DNA of 64,000 nt, from assembly GCA_019454145.1 (NCBI GenBank), contig CP075366.1, forward strand, positions 2,211,564 to 2,275,563. Direction: 5' to 3'. Each line of letters starts with the position of its first letter. Position 1 is the stretch's first letter. The notes under the pieces were generated by a model. The model saw only the letters and a program-made list of their open reading frames with translations, was not told the DNA's origin and did no database searches. This stretch comes from Fimbriimonadaceae bacterium. GTDB taxonomy: Bacteria > Armatimonadota > Fimbriimonadia > Fimbriimonadales > Fimbriimonadaceae. Of this stretch, positions 53,560-62,039 are shown piece after piece. Made by a program: the position numbers and the translations under genes.

Positions 53560-54498
53560 ATGAGCGGAGTTTTCTTTTTTGCTAATGAAGGTTCGCGTCG
53601 TGCTTCAGGTGAGTTTGAAAGTGCTAAGCAACTGCTTATTGATGCCGGATTTGAACTCAAGATAGCCGAACTTTGCGAAAGTCACGAAGCCCTTGACCAA
53701 GCAGTGCAGGACGCGATTTCAGATGATGCTGAACTCGTGATCGTAGGCGGCGGAGACGGAACGCTGGGCGGGGTTTCTGAACATTTTTTAAGAAAGAATT
53801 CAGTGTTCGGTGTCCTACCTTTGGGAACGGGAAACCAATTTGCTCGGGAAATCGGGATGCCCAACGACATAGCGAGCGCGGTCGGAGTTTTGCGAGCCGG
53901 ACGAACCGCAAAACTTGATTTGGGAACTGTGAACGGACAAGGCTTCCTCACTGTTGCGACTCTTGGGATGACAACCGAAATAGCCAGGAATCTCCAGGCA
54001 AAACAGGTTCTTGGCAAGGTCAGTTATCTGCCAGCGCTAGCTAAAGCTCTCCACTCTATGGATACGTTTCAGGTTGAAATAGTTGGTGAAAGTGAGACGA
54101 TCACACAAAACTCCATTCAAGTAGTGGTTTGCAACGGTAGAACTCATGCAGGGCCGTTCCTTGCCAGTCCAGATGCCTCTATCACCGATGGAATGTTCGA
54201 CATCTATGCTTTGCCAAAAATGGATTTTGCGACTCTGGTATCTGCCGGCGGCATGGCGCTTGTTGGTCAGCACGTCGAGTTTGAAGAAATCGACGCGATG
54301 AAGACAAACCGGGCAAAGCTAACCACTTCTCCCAAACTCCCAGTCGTGTTGGATGGTGAAGAATACTGGTTCGACGAAATGGAATTTGAACTTATTCCTG
54401 CGGCAATCAATGTGGTGGTGGGGGATACATTCCGTGCGCCACAGAATCTGTTAGGAAAGCTTAACCTTCCGTCAAAGTCATCTGCAGATTCAGATTAA
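53560..54498 (+). CDS. Diacylglycerol/lipid kinase family protein (YegS/BmrU type)
   Basis: This 312-residue protein has the DAGK catalytic signature [10 protein letters not shown] (62-71) and [13 protein letters not shown], then a C-terminal beta-sandwich domain with [13 protein letters not shown] and LDGE. It would phosphorylate a lipid such as diacylglycerol with ATP. I prefer ATG 53560, which has AGGAG eight bases upstream, over a TTG at 53491. Its last 38 bases overlap the 3' end of the convergent EAL gene. Confidence 0.88.
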   Translation: MSGVFFFANEGSRRASGEFESAKQLLIDAGFELKIAELCESHEALDQAVQDAISDDAELVIVGGGDGTLGGVSEHFLRKNSVFGVLPLGTGNQFAREIGMPNDIASAVGVLRAGRTAKLDLGTVNGQGFLTVATLGMTTEIARNLQAKQVLGKVSYLPALAKALHSMDTFQVEIVGESETITQNSIQVVVCNGRTHAGPFLASPDASITDGMFDIYALPKMDFATLVSAGGMALVGQHVEFEEIDAMKTNRAKLTTSPKLPVVLDGEEYWFDEMEFELIPAAINVVVGDTFRAPQNLLGKLNLPSKSSADSD

Positions 54499-55531
54499 CC
54501 TCTTGCAACCTAGCCTGAGGCTTGCCGATCAGCCAACCCTGAATTGCATCAAATCCGCACCGCTGGGCGAGTGCGACTTGCGGTAAAGATTCGATGCCTT
54601 CTGCAATCGTTGTTGTTCCTATGGAATGAGCAAATTCAACTAAAGTGCGAAGAATATTTTCTTTGACCGTATCGGCGTGGAGTTTTAGGAGCGACCGATC
54701 AAATTTGATAATGTCCGGCATGATCAGCTCAGCCATTTCAATTGTGCTGTGCCCAGAACCAAAGTCATCCAGTGCGATTCGCGCCCCGCACTCACGGATG
54801 CATGCAACAAGCTTAAGCACAGCTTGCTCACCGGGGAATCGTTCTGCCTCGACGAATTCAAAAACGATCTTCTTCGGGCTAATTCCCAGTGATCTGGCGG
54901 CGAAAATTGTGGATTCCAGCGAAGCGCATCCATCTTGGAAACAAGCCGGCGTGAGGTTGATGAACAAACTCTCGTGGTCTTCCAGTGGTCGAGAAAGGCT
55001 TCGTAGCGCGGCAATTCGAGCATGCTGGTCAAAAGCTTCGATCTGATCAATTTCTTGAGCGGCTTTCACGAGCTCGTAACCGCTTTTCACGCCGGTAGTC
55101 TCAACACCACGCGCTAAAGCCTCAAAACCAGTGACTCGGCATGTACGCAAACAGTAGATCGGTTGGTAGTGAGAAATCAGACGTTCTTCATCGAGCATCT
55201 GCTGGAACCAGTGACCAACGATCTGACGATGAATTTCGTTAAGCGGGGCAGATTGCCAAGGGTGGAGATCGTCGCTGTTGCTGTACTGGACGGCAACGCA
55301 ACTTTTTAGATCGTCGAGGGTAAGGCCGCTCACGAACTCGTCGAGTTCGCTTTTCCATCCGCGGCCGGTGAAATGGAATACATTGGCGTGCATCGCATCG
55401 GGTTGGCCCAGATCCAATCCTTTTGTGACGACGTGCGGGGTTTTGCTCCATATAGCAACCCCAGCTCCCAGTTTTTCCTTTTCGCTCCGATCTCGCGCGC
55501 TATTGATAAGGTCGCGCAGTGACAATTGCAT
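54461..55531 (-). CDS. EAL-domain cyclic di-GMP phosphodiesterase
   Basis: This 356-residue protein has an unassigned N-terminal ~105 residues (possibly a sensor, no membrane helix) and an EAL domain. Metal and catalytic landmarks are intact: EAL in GFEALARG (~136), FINLTP, VFEFVEAERF, IALDDFGSGHS, IIKFDRSLL and AEGIES. This predicts active hydrolysis of c-di-GMP to pGpG. The window also holds a c-di-GMP riboswitch before flgM and the stator genes, so it may feed the same motility circuit; that link is inference. CTCC-rich bases (GGAGG on the coding strand) precede the start. Confidence 0.92.
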   Translation of the reverse strand: MQLSLRDLINSARDRSEKEKLGAGVAIWSKTPHVVTKGLDLGQPDAMHANVFHFTGRGWKSELDEFVSGLTLDDLKSCVAVQYSNSDDLHPWQSAPLNEIHRQIVGHWFQQMLDEERLISHYQPIYCLRTCRVTGFEALARGVETTGVKSGYELVKAAQEIDQIEAFDQHARIAALRSLSRPLEDHESLFINLTPACFQDGCASLESTIFAARSLGISPKKIVFEFVEAERFPGEQAVLKLVACIRECGARIALDDFGSGHSTIEMAELIMPDIIKFDRSLLKLHADTVKENILRTLVEFAHSIGTTTIAEGIESLPQVALAQRCGFDAIQGWLIGKPQARLQEVNLNLQMTLTEG

Positions 55532-55731
55532 CCTCCTGGAATTGAGACAGCCTCCAATCCCAGTAAATCTGACACTCGAAATATACCTAAGGAATGGGGG
55601 TTATCCACATTTTGTGAATAAAGAGCGCAAGATTTTGTTACTTTTGTGAAGAATTCCTTGACAAAGTTGCATTTTCATGTTCTCAGGGCGATAGGTATGG
55701 ATGTGCGGGGGAGTAAAACGGAAGAGTAGAA
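55532..55731. promoter_or_regulatory. Divergent control region between the EAL gene and the suf operon
   Basis: Two hundred bases with no gene. TTGACA at 55658-55663 is a good -35 for suf, but no convincing -10 sits 16-18 bases on. ATACCTAAGGAATGGGGGTTAT at ~55581 contains a possible Rrf2-type half-site pair (ATACCTA...GGTTAT). Unproven. Confidence 0.35.
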
Positions 55732-56955
55732 ATGGGTTCTAAAATAGATGTCCGAGCAGAGTTTCCGATTCTGAATCAGTCAATCAATGGCAAACCATTA
55801 GTTTATTTGGATAGTGCTGCTTCTACTCAACGACCAAATACTGTGTTGGCGGCGATGGATCGGTTTTCCAAAACGTCGAATGCGAACGTTCACCGGGGAG
55901 TGCACACGCTGAGTCAGCGGGCGACCGATGAGTTTGAAGCCGCCAGGGTCACCGTTCAGAAATTTGTTGGTGCAGATGATCCGGCGGAAATCATTTGGAC
56001 AAAGGGTTGCACTGAGAGTCTAAACCTCGTAGCCGCGAGTTGGGGCGGAGCGAACCTTCAATCCGGCGATGAGATTTTGCTCACGAACATGGAGCATCAC
56101 GCGAACATCGTTCCTTGGCAACTCATCGCTGAAAAAGCAGGTGCGGTCGTACGGCCAATTCCGATTTCCGATGACTGCGTGGTTGATTTGCAGGCTTTCC
56201 GCAAGATGGTCAACAATCGCACCAAAGTGGTCGGCATCAAACACGTTTGCAACGCGACTGGGGTTGTGAATCCGGTATGCGAAATGGCGGAGATCGCCAA
56301 GTCGGTAGGGGCTATCGTAGTAGCCGATGGGGCGCAGGCTCTTGCGCATGTACCAGTGAACGTAAAAGAATTCGGCGTTGATTTTTACGCAATGAGTTCG
56401 CATAAAGTCTACGGCCCGATGGGAGTGGGGGCACTCTACGGTCGCCGCGAACTATTAGAGGCCATGCCGCCGTTCATGGGCGGCGGCGACATGATTCGGA
56501 GCGTGAGTTTTGGCAAAACGACCTTTAACGAAATTCCCAACAAATTTGAACCAGGCACACCAAATGTGAGCGGAGTGATCGGCTTCGCCGCCGCTTTGGA
56601 TTGGTACCAGTCAGTTGGCAAAGAAGAAATCTGGGCATACGAAAACGAGTTAGCCCAAGCCCTGAGAAATGCACTCGACCAAATGCCAGGTGTGAGAACT
56701 ATCGGCAAATGCGAAAACCAGGCGCCAGTTGTCTCGTTTGTCATGGATGATGCCCATCCGCACGACGTGGGAACCATCCTGGATTCTCACGGCGTGGCAA
56801 TTAGAACGGGGCACCACTGCTGTATGCCGTTGATGGAGCGTCTCGGCATCCCTGGAACTTCGCGGGCCAGCTTTGCGGTGTACAATACTAATCAGGAAAT
56901 AAATGTCCTGATTGAGGCGTTGAAAAACGTAGTGGACATTTTTAGCAAATGCTAA
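55732..56955 (+). CDS. sufS: Cysteine desulfurase SufS (class II)
   Basis: This 407-residue PLP enzyme takes sulfur from cysteine for Fe-S assembly. PLP-Lys is K225 in MSSHKVYGPMGVG. LDSAASTQRP, NVHRGVHTLS, TKGCTESLNLVA, MEHHANIVPW and VADGAQALAH are diagnostic. The persulfide Cys is C363 in RTGHHCCMPLM, where most SufS proteins read HHCAQP, so here two cysteines are adjacent. It is the first gene of sufS-sufU-sufT-rrf2-sufA and overlaps sufU by seven bases. Confidence 0.95.
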   Translation: MGSKIDVRAEFPILNQSINGKPLVYLDSAASTQRPNTVLAAMDRFSKTSNANVHRGVHTLSQRATDEFEAARVTVQKFVGADDPAEIIWTKGCTESLNLVAASWGGANLQSGDEILLTNMEHHANIVPWQLIAEKAGAVVRPIPISDDCVVDLQAFRKMVNNRTKVVGIKHVCNATGVVNPVCEMAEIAKSVGAIVVADGAQALAHVPVNVKEFGVDFYAMSSHKVYGPMGVGALYGRRELLEAMPPFMGGGDMIRSVSFGKTTFNEIPNKFEPGTPNVSGVIGFAAALDWYQSVGKEEIWAYENELAQALRNALDQMPGVRTIGKCENQAPVVSFVMDDAHPHDVGTILDSHGVAIRTGHHCCMPLMERLGIPGTSRASFAVYNTNQEINVLIEALKNVVDIFSKC

Positions 56956-57380
56956 GCGAACTGTACCAAGAAGTGATATTAGATCACGGCAAGAAGCCAC
57001 GCAACTTTGGCGAACTTGCTTCCGCAACTCACCAAGCCGAGGGTTACAACACCCTTTGCGGTGACCGCGTGATTGTGCAAGTAGAAATGGATGGGGAAAC
57101 CGTTCGCAACATTCAGTTTGTTGGCGCAGGATGCGCCATTTGCATGGCGAGCACCAGCATGATGACTTCCTTCGTAAAAGGAAAATCCATCAACGAAATT
57201 GAATGCGTTTTTGAAGTATTTCACTCAGCGGTAACCGGCGGAGAAGCCGACATGGAACCGCTCGGGGATTTAGAAGCTCTGGTTGGCGTGAAGCAGTATC
57301 CCAACCGGATCAAATGCGCCACTCTTGGCTGGCATGCGTTGAGCTCTGCGTTCAAGTCACCAATCCTGGAGGAGAAATAA
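56949..57380 (+). CDS. sufU: Sulfur-transfer/scaffold protein SufU
   Basis: This 143-residue IscU-like protein receives sulfur from SufS. Zinc/cluster ligands are C37 and D39 in YNTLCGDRV, C62 in GAGCAICMAS and C123 in IKCATLGWHAL. The extra residues between the second and third ligands (NEIECVFEVFHSAVTGGEADM) are the SufU-type insertion. C65 gives an additional CxxC. The start overlaps the end of sufS. Confidence 0.93.
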   Translation: MLSELYQEVILDHGKKPRNFGELASATHQAEGYNTLCGDRVIVQVEMDGETVRNIQFVGAGCAICMASTSMMTSFVKGKSINEIECVFEVFHSAVTGGEADMEPLGDLEALVGVKQYPNRIKCATLGWHALSSAFKSPILEEK

Positions 57381-57383
57381 CCA

Positions 57384-57749
57384 ATGCCGGAAAAAATTGA
57401 TGATGCGCCACTCAATCAGCCGCAAGAACTAAACAGCATCACGCGGGCTTTGCTGGAGGGGGAAGTGATTGAAGCGATCCGGCAGGTTTACGATCCGGAA
57501 CTACCGATCAACGTTTACGACCTCGGCTTAATATACGGCCTCAATGTTGACCACCAGGGATTTGTTGATATCACGATGACTTTAACTTCCCCCGCCTGCC
57601 CGGTTGCGGGAACCCTGCCCGGAGAAGTTGAAACGGCGGCGAAAAATGTTCCGGGTGTAAAAGATGCTAAGGTCGAATTAGTCTGGGATCCACCGTATAC
57701 TTTAGAGAGGATGCCCGAACACATCCGGCTCGAACTCGGGCTTTTTTGA
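57384..57749 (+). CDS. sufT: MIP18/DUF59 family protein, SufT-like
   Basis: This 121-residue protein has the DUF59 core VIEAIRQVYDPELPINVYDLGLIY and VDITMTLTSPACPVAGTLPGEVE (landmark TLTSPACPV), with the conserved Cys. Family members help mature Fe-S proteins. GGAGAAA precedes the ATG, three bases after sufU. The last codons form part of a terminator-like hairpin followed by six T. Confidence 0.9.
   Translation: MPEKIDDAPLNQPQELNSITRALLEGEVIEAIRQVYDPELPINVYDLGLIYGLNVDHQGFVDITMTLTSPACPVAGTLPGEVETAAKNVPGVKDAKVELVWDPPYTLERMPEHIRLELGLF
57713..57746 (+). terminator. Terminator-like hairpin embedded in the 3' end of sufT
   Basis: GCCCGA and TCGGGC flank a 17-base loop and are followed directly by CTTTTTTG, all within the final sufT codons. 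It could reduce transcription into the Rrf2 and A-type carrier genes. Confidence 0.5.
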
Positions 57750-57761
57750 AACAAACACGTT

Positions 57762-58259
57762 ATGAAATTTAGTGCGCAAGAAGAATATGGACTCAGATGC
57801 TTGATTGCACTGGCTCGCAAAGGAATGGGTGAATCAATGACCATTCCTGAGATCAGTGAACAGGAAGGCCTGACTTCTTCACATGTGGCTAAAATTCTTG
57901 CGATCCTGCGCAAAAGTGGATTCGTTGCCAGCACTCGTGGTCAATCGGGTGGATACGCATTGGCTCAAGACCCCAAAACCATGGTCATCCGAGACGTTCT
58001 GGAGCCGCTGGGTGGGCGGATGTTCAGCGACGCTTTCTGCGAGCGCCATACGGGGATTCTCAACACTTGTGTTCACGAAACCGACTGTTCGCTTCGCCCT
58101 CTCTGGGGAAGTATCCAGCAAGCGGTGGATGATGTGGTTGGACGTTACACGATTCAAGATCTAATTGACAGCCGCATCGAAACTCCAACTATCCGCTTAA
58201 CCCATAACCGTATGGCGACGGAAGCAACAGAAGATAATTTGGCTACGTCGAAAAAGTGA
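57762..58259 (+). CDS. Rrf2-family transcriptional regulator
   Basis: This 165-residue winged-helix regulator starts MKFSAQEEYGLRCLIALA, has the helix-turn-helix EISEQEGLTSSHVAKILAIL and wing GQSGGYALA, and three cysteines spaced C93-x9-C103-x5-C109 that match the Fe-S-binding triad of IscR/SufR/NsrR-type sensors. Its place inside the suf operon suggests feedback control of Fe-S assembly. Its stop overlaps the next start. Confidence 0.92.
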   Translation: MKFSAQEEYGLRCLIALARKGMGESMTIPEISEQEGLTSSHVAKILAILRKSGFVASTRGQSGGYALAQDPKTMVIRDVLEPLGGRMFSDAFCERHTGILNTCVHETDCSLRPLWGSIQQAVDDVVGRYTIQDLIDSRIETPTIRLTHNRMATEATEDNLATSKK

Positions 58260-58612
58260 TGAGCGAATCTTTCCCCGTTGAAATTACACCGGAAGCAGTG
58301 GCCCAAATCGCCAAGCTACTGGCGCGTAAAGGGAGCGAGGGAAGTTTTCTTCGAATTGGTGTAAAAGGCGGCGGTTGCTCGGGCTTAGAGTATCTGTTTA
58401 AGTTAGATGATCAACCAAAGGACATTGATTTAGTTTGGGAAGGCGACGGTGTTCGGGTTCATTGCGATTCCAAGTCGGCTAAGTTTTTGGAAGGGGCCAA
58501 GTTGATTTATACGGGGAACCTTATGGGCGGCGGATTTCAATTTGAAAATCCCAACGCAGTCCGCTCGTGTGGTTGTGGAACCAGTTTCACTCCAAAGCCA
58601 CGGGAAAGCTAA
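58259..58612 (+). CDS. A-type Fe-S carrier (SufA/ErpA/HesB family)
   Basis: This 117-residue protein has the three conserved cysteines: C40 in KGGGCSGLEY, and C104 and C106 in SCGCGTSF. FLRIGVKGGGCSG and NLMGGGFQFENPNA are family landmarks. It passes clusters from the SufBCD scaffold to target proteins. I chose ATG 58259, which overlaps the TGA of the Rrf2 gene; an in-frame GTG lies one codon earlier. Its 3' end overlaps the convergent csaA by four bases. Confidence 0.92.
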   Translation: MSESFPVEITPEAVAQIAKLLARKGSEGSFLRIGVKGGGCSGLEYLFKLDDQPKDIDLVWEGDGVRVHCDSKSAKFLEGAKLIYTGNLMGGGFQFENPNAVRSCGCGTSFTPKPRES

Positions 58613-58947
58613 AACAGCTTTGCTCCGTTGGGTGTAGGTTTTGATGGCCTGGCTAAGATCACCTGGCCGTTTTCGTCGGCAAACCCTGTGACCAGGCATT
58701 CAGAAATAAACGGCCCGATTTGTTTGGGTGGAAAGTTCACGACGGCGATGACTTGAGTACCCGGCAGTTCTTCAATCGTATAGTGCTGGGTGATTTGCGC
58801 CGATGACCGCTGGATACCGATTTCTGGCCCGAAGTCTACGGTGAGCTTATAAGCTGGCTTGCGTGCCTGAGGGAATTCTTCGGCGTGGGTGATTGTGCCG
58901 ACCCGCAGTTCCACTTGCTCAAATTCGTCCCAGGTGATCGTTTTCAT
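58609..58947 (-). CDS. csaA: CsaA-like tRNA-binding-domain protein
   Basis: This 112-residue OB-fold protein has VELRVGTITHAEEFPQARKPAYKL, VDFGPEIGIQRSSAQIT, VIAVVNFPPKQIGPFISE and VILARPSKPTPNG, all typical of CsaA, a small dimer with chaperone/export-related activity and homology to the MetRS C-terminal domain. I use the ATG at 58947; the longer frame to 58983 adds a short unconserved leader. It is divergent from the M32 peptidase with 39 bases between starts. Confidence 0.9.
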   Translation of the reverse strand: MKTITWDEFEQVELRVGTITHAEEFPQARKPAYKLTVDFGPEIGIQRSSAQITQHYTIEELPGTQVIAVVNFPPKQIGPFISECLVTGFADENGQVILARPSKPTPNGAKLF

Positions 58948-58986
58948 GGAACCATTGTGGCGGGGCAGATTGGTATTCTGCACGGT

Positions 58987-60477
58987 ATGGGTAATTCTCT
59001 TGAAACGCTAAAAGAGCGTTTAGCCCAGCGGAACGCTCTTGGCTCCGCAGTGGCGATTATGGATTGGGATCAGCAGTGCTTGATGCCGCACGGCGGGGCA
59101 GAAGCGAGGGCCGAGCACGTTGGAATTTTGAGCAAGATGGCGCACGAGGTATTCGTCGCCGACGAAACTCAGAGGGCGTTAGAGGGCGCGGCGAAAGAAG
59201 TAGAACAAGGCTCGGATGATGCGGCGATGGTTCGCGTCACCCAGCGAAATATGGATATTCAAACCAAGATTCCGGGCGATCTCGTTGCCGAACAAGCGCG
59301 GCTCGCCGCCATCGGGCATGAAGTCTGGACAGTGGCTCGCAAAAACAGTGATTTTAAATCTTTTGAACCTATTCTTAACCAAACGGTCGAACTCAGCCAA
59401 AAGGTTGCTGATTGTTTGGGCTATACCGATCACCCTTACGATGCTCTCACCGACCAATACGAAGAAGGCGCGACCAAAAAGTTTTGGGACGAGATGTTCG
59501 ACTCGATTAGAGAGCCGATTTCACAGCTTGTCGCCGAAATCAAAGCAAGCCCAAACCAACCGGATGACTCTTATCTCACGGGGAATTGGGATGAAGCAGC
59601 CCAGCGTAAATTTTCGCTCAAACTGATCGAAGGTATCGGATTCCGCATGGATCGTGGGCGATTGGATACAGCTCCGCATCCGTTCTGCACGAACTTTGCT
59701 GTGGGCGACGTGCGGCTGACAACCAGATTCTTGGAATATTTGCCGAGCGCGATTTTTGGTTCGCTGCACGAAGCGGGCCACGGTCTTTATGAACAAGGTT
59801 CACCGGATGAATGGGATCGCACACCGCTTGCGGGTGGTGTGAGTTTGGGCTGGCACGAAAGCCAATCCCGCACCTGGGAAAACATTGTCGGTCGGAGCAA
59901 GGCGTTCTGGCGACACTATTATGCCGATCTTCAAAGTACGTTCCCACAACTCAAGGCGTACGATTTGGACACGTTCTACCGAAGTGTGAACAAGAGCGAA
60001 CCCACATTTATTCGGGTGGAAGCCGACGAAGTGACATACAACCTGCACATCATGGTTCGGTTCGAGATGGAAACCGGAATGATGGACGGTTCGATCAAAG
60101 TCAAAGATGTCCCCGATGCCTGGAATGCTAAGTACGAACAATATTTAGGAATCACTCCGCCCGACGACCGTCGTGGGTGCTTGCAAGACGTTCACTGGAG
60201 CGGCGGCTTAATGGGCTACTTCCCGACTTATTCGATGGGAAATATTCTGAGCTACCAGCTTTGGGAGTTGCTCGAAAAGGAAGTTGGCGATACAGAAGCG
60301 TTAATGGAGAAAGGCGATTTCGCACCTATCTTGACTTGGCTGCAGAACAAAGTCTATCGGCAAGGATCAAAGTATCCGCCGCAGGAACTTTTGCAAATGG
60401 TAACAGGGGGCGGCTTAAACGCTGAGCCGTATCTTCGTCGAATTCGGCAAAAGTACGCTGAGATTTATTCGCTGTAA
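58987..60477 (+). CDS. Carboxypeptidase Taq (peptidase M32)
   Basis: This 496-residue, mainly helical zinc carboxypeptidase has HEAGH at residues 261-265. DWDQQCLMPHGGAEARAEH at the N-terminus, GVSLGWHESQSRTWENIVGRS and VHWSGGLMGYFPTYSMGNIL are all M32 landmarks. It cuts C-terminal residues from peptides in the cytoplasm. The start is ATG 58987; the longer frame overlaps csaA. The adjacent terminator hairpin serves the gene on the other strand. Confidence 0.93.
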   Translation: MGNSLETLKERLAQRNALGSAVAIMDWDQQCLMPHGGAEARAEHVGILSKMAHEVFVADETQRALEGAAKEVEQGSDDAAMVRVTQRNMDIQTKIPGDLVAEQARLAAIGHEVWTVARKNSDFKSFEPILNQTVELSQKVADCLGYTDHPYDALTDQYEEGATKKFWDEMFDSIREPISQLVAEIKASPNQPDDSYLTGNWDEAAQRKFSLKLIEGIGFRMDRGRLDTAPHPFCTNFAVGDVRLTTRFLEYLPSAIFGSLHEAGHGLYEQGSPDEWDRTPLAGGVSLGWHESQSRTWENIVGRSKAFWRHYYADLQSTFPQLKAYDLDTFYRSVNKSEPTFIRVEADEVTYNLHIMVRFEMETGMMDGSIKVKDVPDAWNAKYEQYLGITPPDDRRGCLQDVHWSGGLMGYFPTYSMGNILSYQLWELLEKEVGDTEALMEKGDFAPILTWLQNKVYRQGSKYPPQELLQMVTGGGLNAEPYLRRIRQKYAEIYSL

Positions 60478-60483
60478 AAAAAT

Positions 60484-60511
60484 GCCCGGCTCCCATTCAC
60501 CGGAACCGGGC
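60484..60511 (-). terminator. Intrinsic terminator of the sigma/anti-sigma operon
   Basis: GCCCGGCTCC and GGAACCGGGC form a ten-base stem with one mismatch and an eight-base loop. On the minus strand ATTTTTTT follows, a clear rho-independent terminator. Confidence 0.85.
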
Positions 60512-60528
60512 TAGCATTGTCGAGAGGA

Positions 60529-61437
60529 TTATTCTTCTTTGATTGATTGAACGGAAAAGTCTTTCGGAGGGAGGGTTCCACCGTAGTCATATTCGACTTC
60601 GGTAATAAGTGGCTCTCCCTCAATTTCTAGTGTTTGGCGCGTCAGGAGCGGGAGTTTTGAAGTTGCATCAACAAAAACAACAAACTTGATCGTGCCTTTT
60701 TTAAGTTCGTAGCAGTCGGTGTAGTGCCCGTTCAAGATGATTCCGTGTTCGATCACCCACAGGTCTTCATTTTTCAAAAGTATGCGGAGCGATTCGATGC
60801 CATATTCGCCTCCGATGAAAGCGGGCACAACTTGAATTTCATTAACTGAATTCTTCGTTGGTTTATCTTTCCCACTGTTCTGTGTCTCTTGGGAGGCATT
60901 CAATTCTTGCGGGTCAACAACAATGGCATCGGAGATGGAATCCGGTGCAATCATTACCATGACATTGATGATTTTGCGATTGTCTAACAGTTGCGATGGG
61001 CTGAGGTCAATTACTTGACCAGCAAAATTTTCCTGATACTGTTCTAATTCTTCAGGCAACTTAATAACTGCGCCGTTCGAATTGGTGATGAACGTCTCTC
61101 GTCGGTTGCCTTCAAAGTAAGAGTCAGATACTTTTCGTCTGCGGCCTTCGATGACATTATATGTACGCGTATGGTAGCGGGTTACACCTCCAAATGCTTC
61201 CCTTACTTGTTGCACGGCAGCAGCCGTGGCAACGCGCGGTACCATCGTGGCCCCAAATACAATTGCACCAACAAGAAGAGTAGAAATCCCAACGCCAAGA
61301 ATTCGTCCGGCGTATCTGCTCTTATTCTTTTTTGGATCAAGAATCGCATTTACAATGCGAGCCTCCAATGAACTAGGAGACGACTCTTCTTTAAGAGCTT
61401 CTATCTCTTGTTTGAATTGCTTATCATTAATGTTCAT
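60529..61437 (-). CDS. Membrane protein downstream of ECF sigma factor, likely anti-sigma factor
   Basis: This 302-residue protein has a short cytosolic N-terminus (KQEIEALKEESSPSSLEARI), one membrane helix (ILGVGISTLLVGAIVFGATM) and a ~220-residue outer part with YHTRTYNVIEGRRRK and KLPLLTRQTLEIEGEPLITE. That part resembles LolA/MucB-like lipoprotein-binding folds found on some anti-sigma proteins. It overlaps the sigma gene by 11 bases, the usual arrangement for a cognate pair. No zinc-binding anti-sigma motif is seen. Confidence 0.68.
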   Translation of the reverse strand: MNINDKQFKQEIEALKEESSPSSLEARIVNAILDPKKNKSRYAGRILGVGISTLLVGAIVFGATMVPRVATAAAVQQVREAFGGVTRYHTRTYNVIEGRRRKVSDSYFEGNRRETFITNSNGAVIKLPEELEQYQENFAGQVIDLSPSQLLDNRKIINVMVMIAPDSISDAIVVDPQELNASQETQNSGKDKPTKNSVNEIQVVPAFIGGEYGIESLRILLKNEDLWVIEHGIILNGHYTDCYELKKGTIKFVVFVDATSKLPLLTRQTLEIEGEPLITEVEYDYGGTLPPKDFSVQSIKEE

Positions 61438-61957
61438 GGATCACCTGTTGAAAGGAATGGGAGAGTTCCCGCCTGAGTTTTTCGCGGGCGTGATGTAAAC
61501 GTGACTTGATAGTTCCGACCGGATCGCCCGTCACTTCCGAAATCTCTTCAAGGCTCATTTCTTGAACTTCAAAGAGGAGAAACGCCTCGCGCTGAGCGGG
61601 ATGTAATCGGTGGAGTGCTTGGAACAATCCTTCGGTTGCATCCACATCACCAATATTAGAATCCGCTTTGCCCCAACTCGGATTGAGGGGGGCAAGGATC
61701 TTGTGCCGGCGCCGCCATGCTGCGTATTCGTTAAAAGCGATTCGGTGAAGCCACGTCCTCATGCTGCACCGCCCTTCAAATGAGTTCACGCTCCGAATGG
61801 CTTTGATAAAAGTTTGCTGAGTAAGGTCTTCGGCGGTTTCGGTATGCCGAGTGAGCTGACGCAAAAAGCGATATAGGTCGCTTTGGTGTTCAGCGACCCA
61901 TTTATTGATGGTATCAGTATCCTTTACCTTGAGCTTTTCGACGAGCAAAGATTCCAT
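61427..61957 (-). CDS. ECF-type RNA polymerase sigma factor
   Basis: This 176-residue sigma-70-family protein has region 2 (DLYRFLRQLTRHTETAEDLTQQTF, then RTWLHRIAFNEYAAWRRR) and region 4 (LHRLHPAQREAFLLFEVQ, MSLEEISEVTGDPVGTIKSRLHHAREKLR). It would direct a small extracytoplasmic stress regulon, probably held by the co-encoded membrane protein. No autoregulated promoter could be identified in the short gap upstream. Confidence 0.93.
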   Translation of the reverse strand: MESLLVEKLKVKDTDTINKWVAEHQSDLYRFLRQLTRHTETAEDLTQQTFIKAIRSVNSFEGRCSMRTWLHRIAFNEYAAWRRRHKILAPLNPSWGKADSNIGDVDATEGLFQALHRLHPAQREAFLLFEVQEMSLEEISEVTGDPVGTIKSRLHHAREKLRRELSHSFQQVIHEH

Positions 61958-62039
61958 TTAAATGGCTCTAACAAGATACTGATGCCGCAAAATTGCAAAA
62001 GGTTGAGATGATTTTCAACCCTTTTTTAATTTTTTAAAT

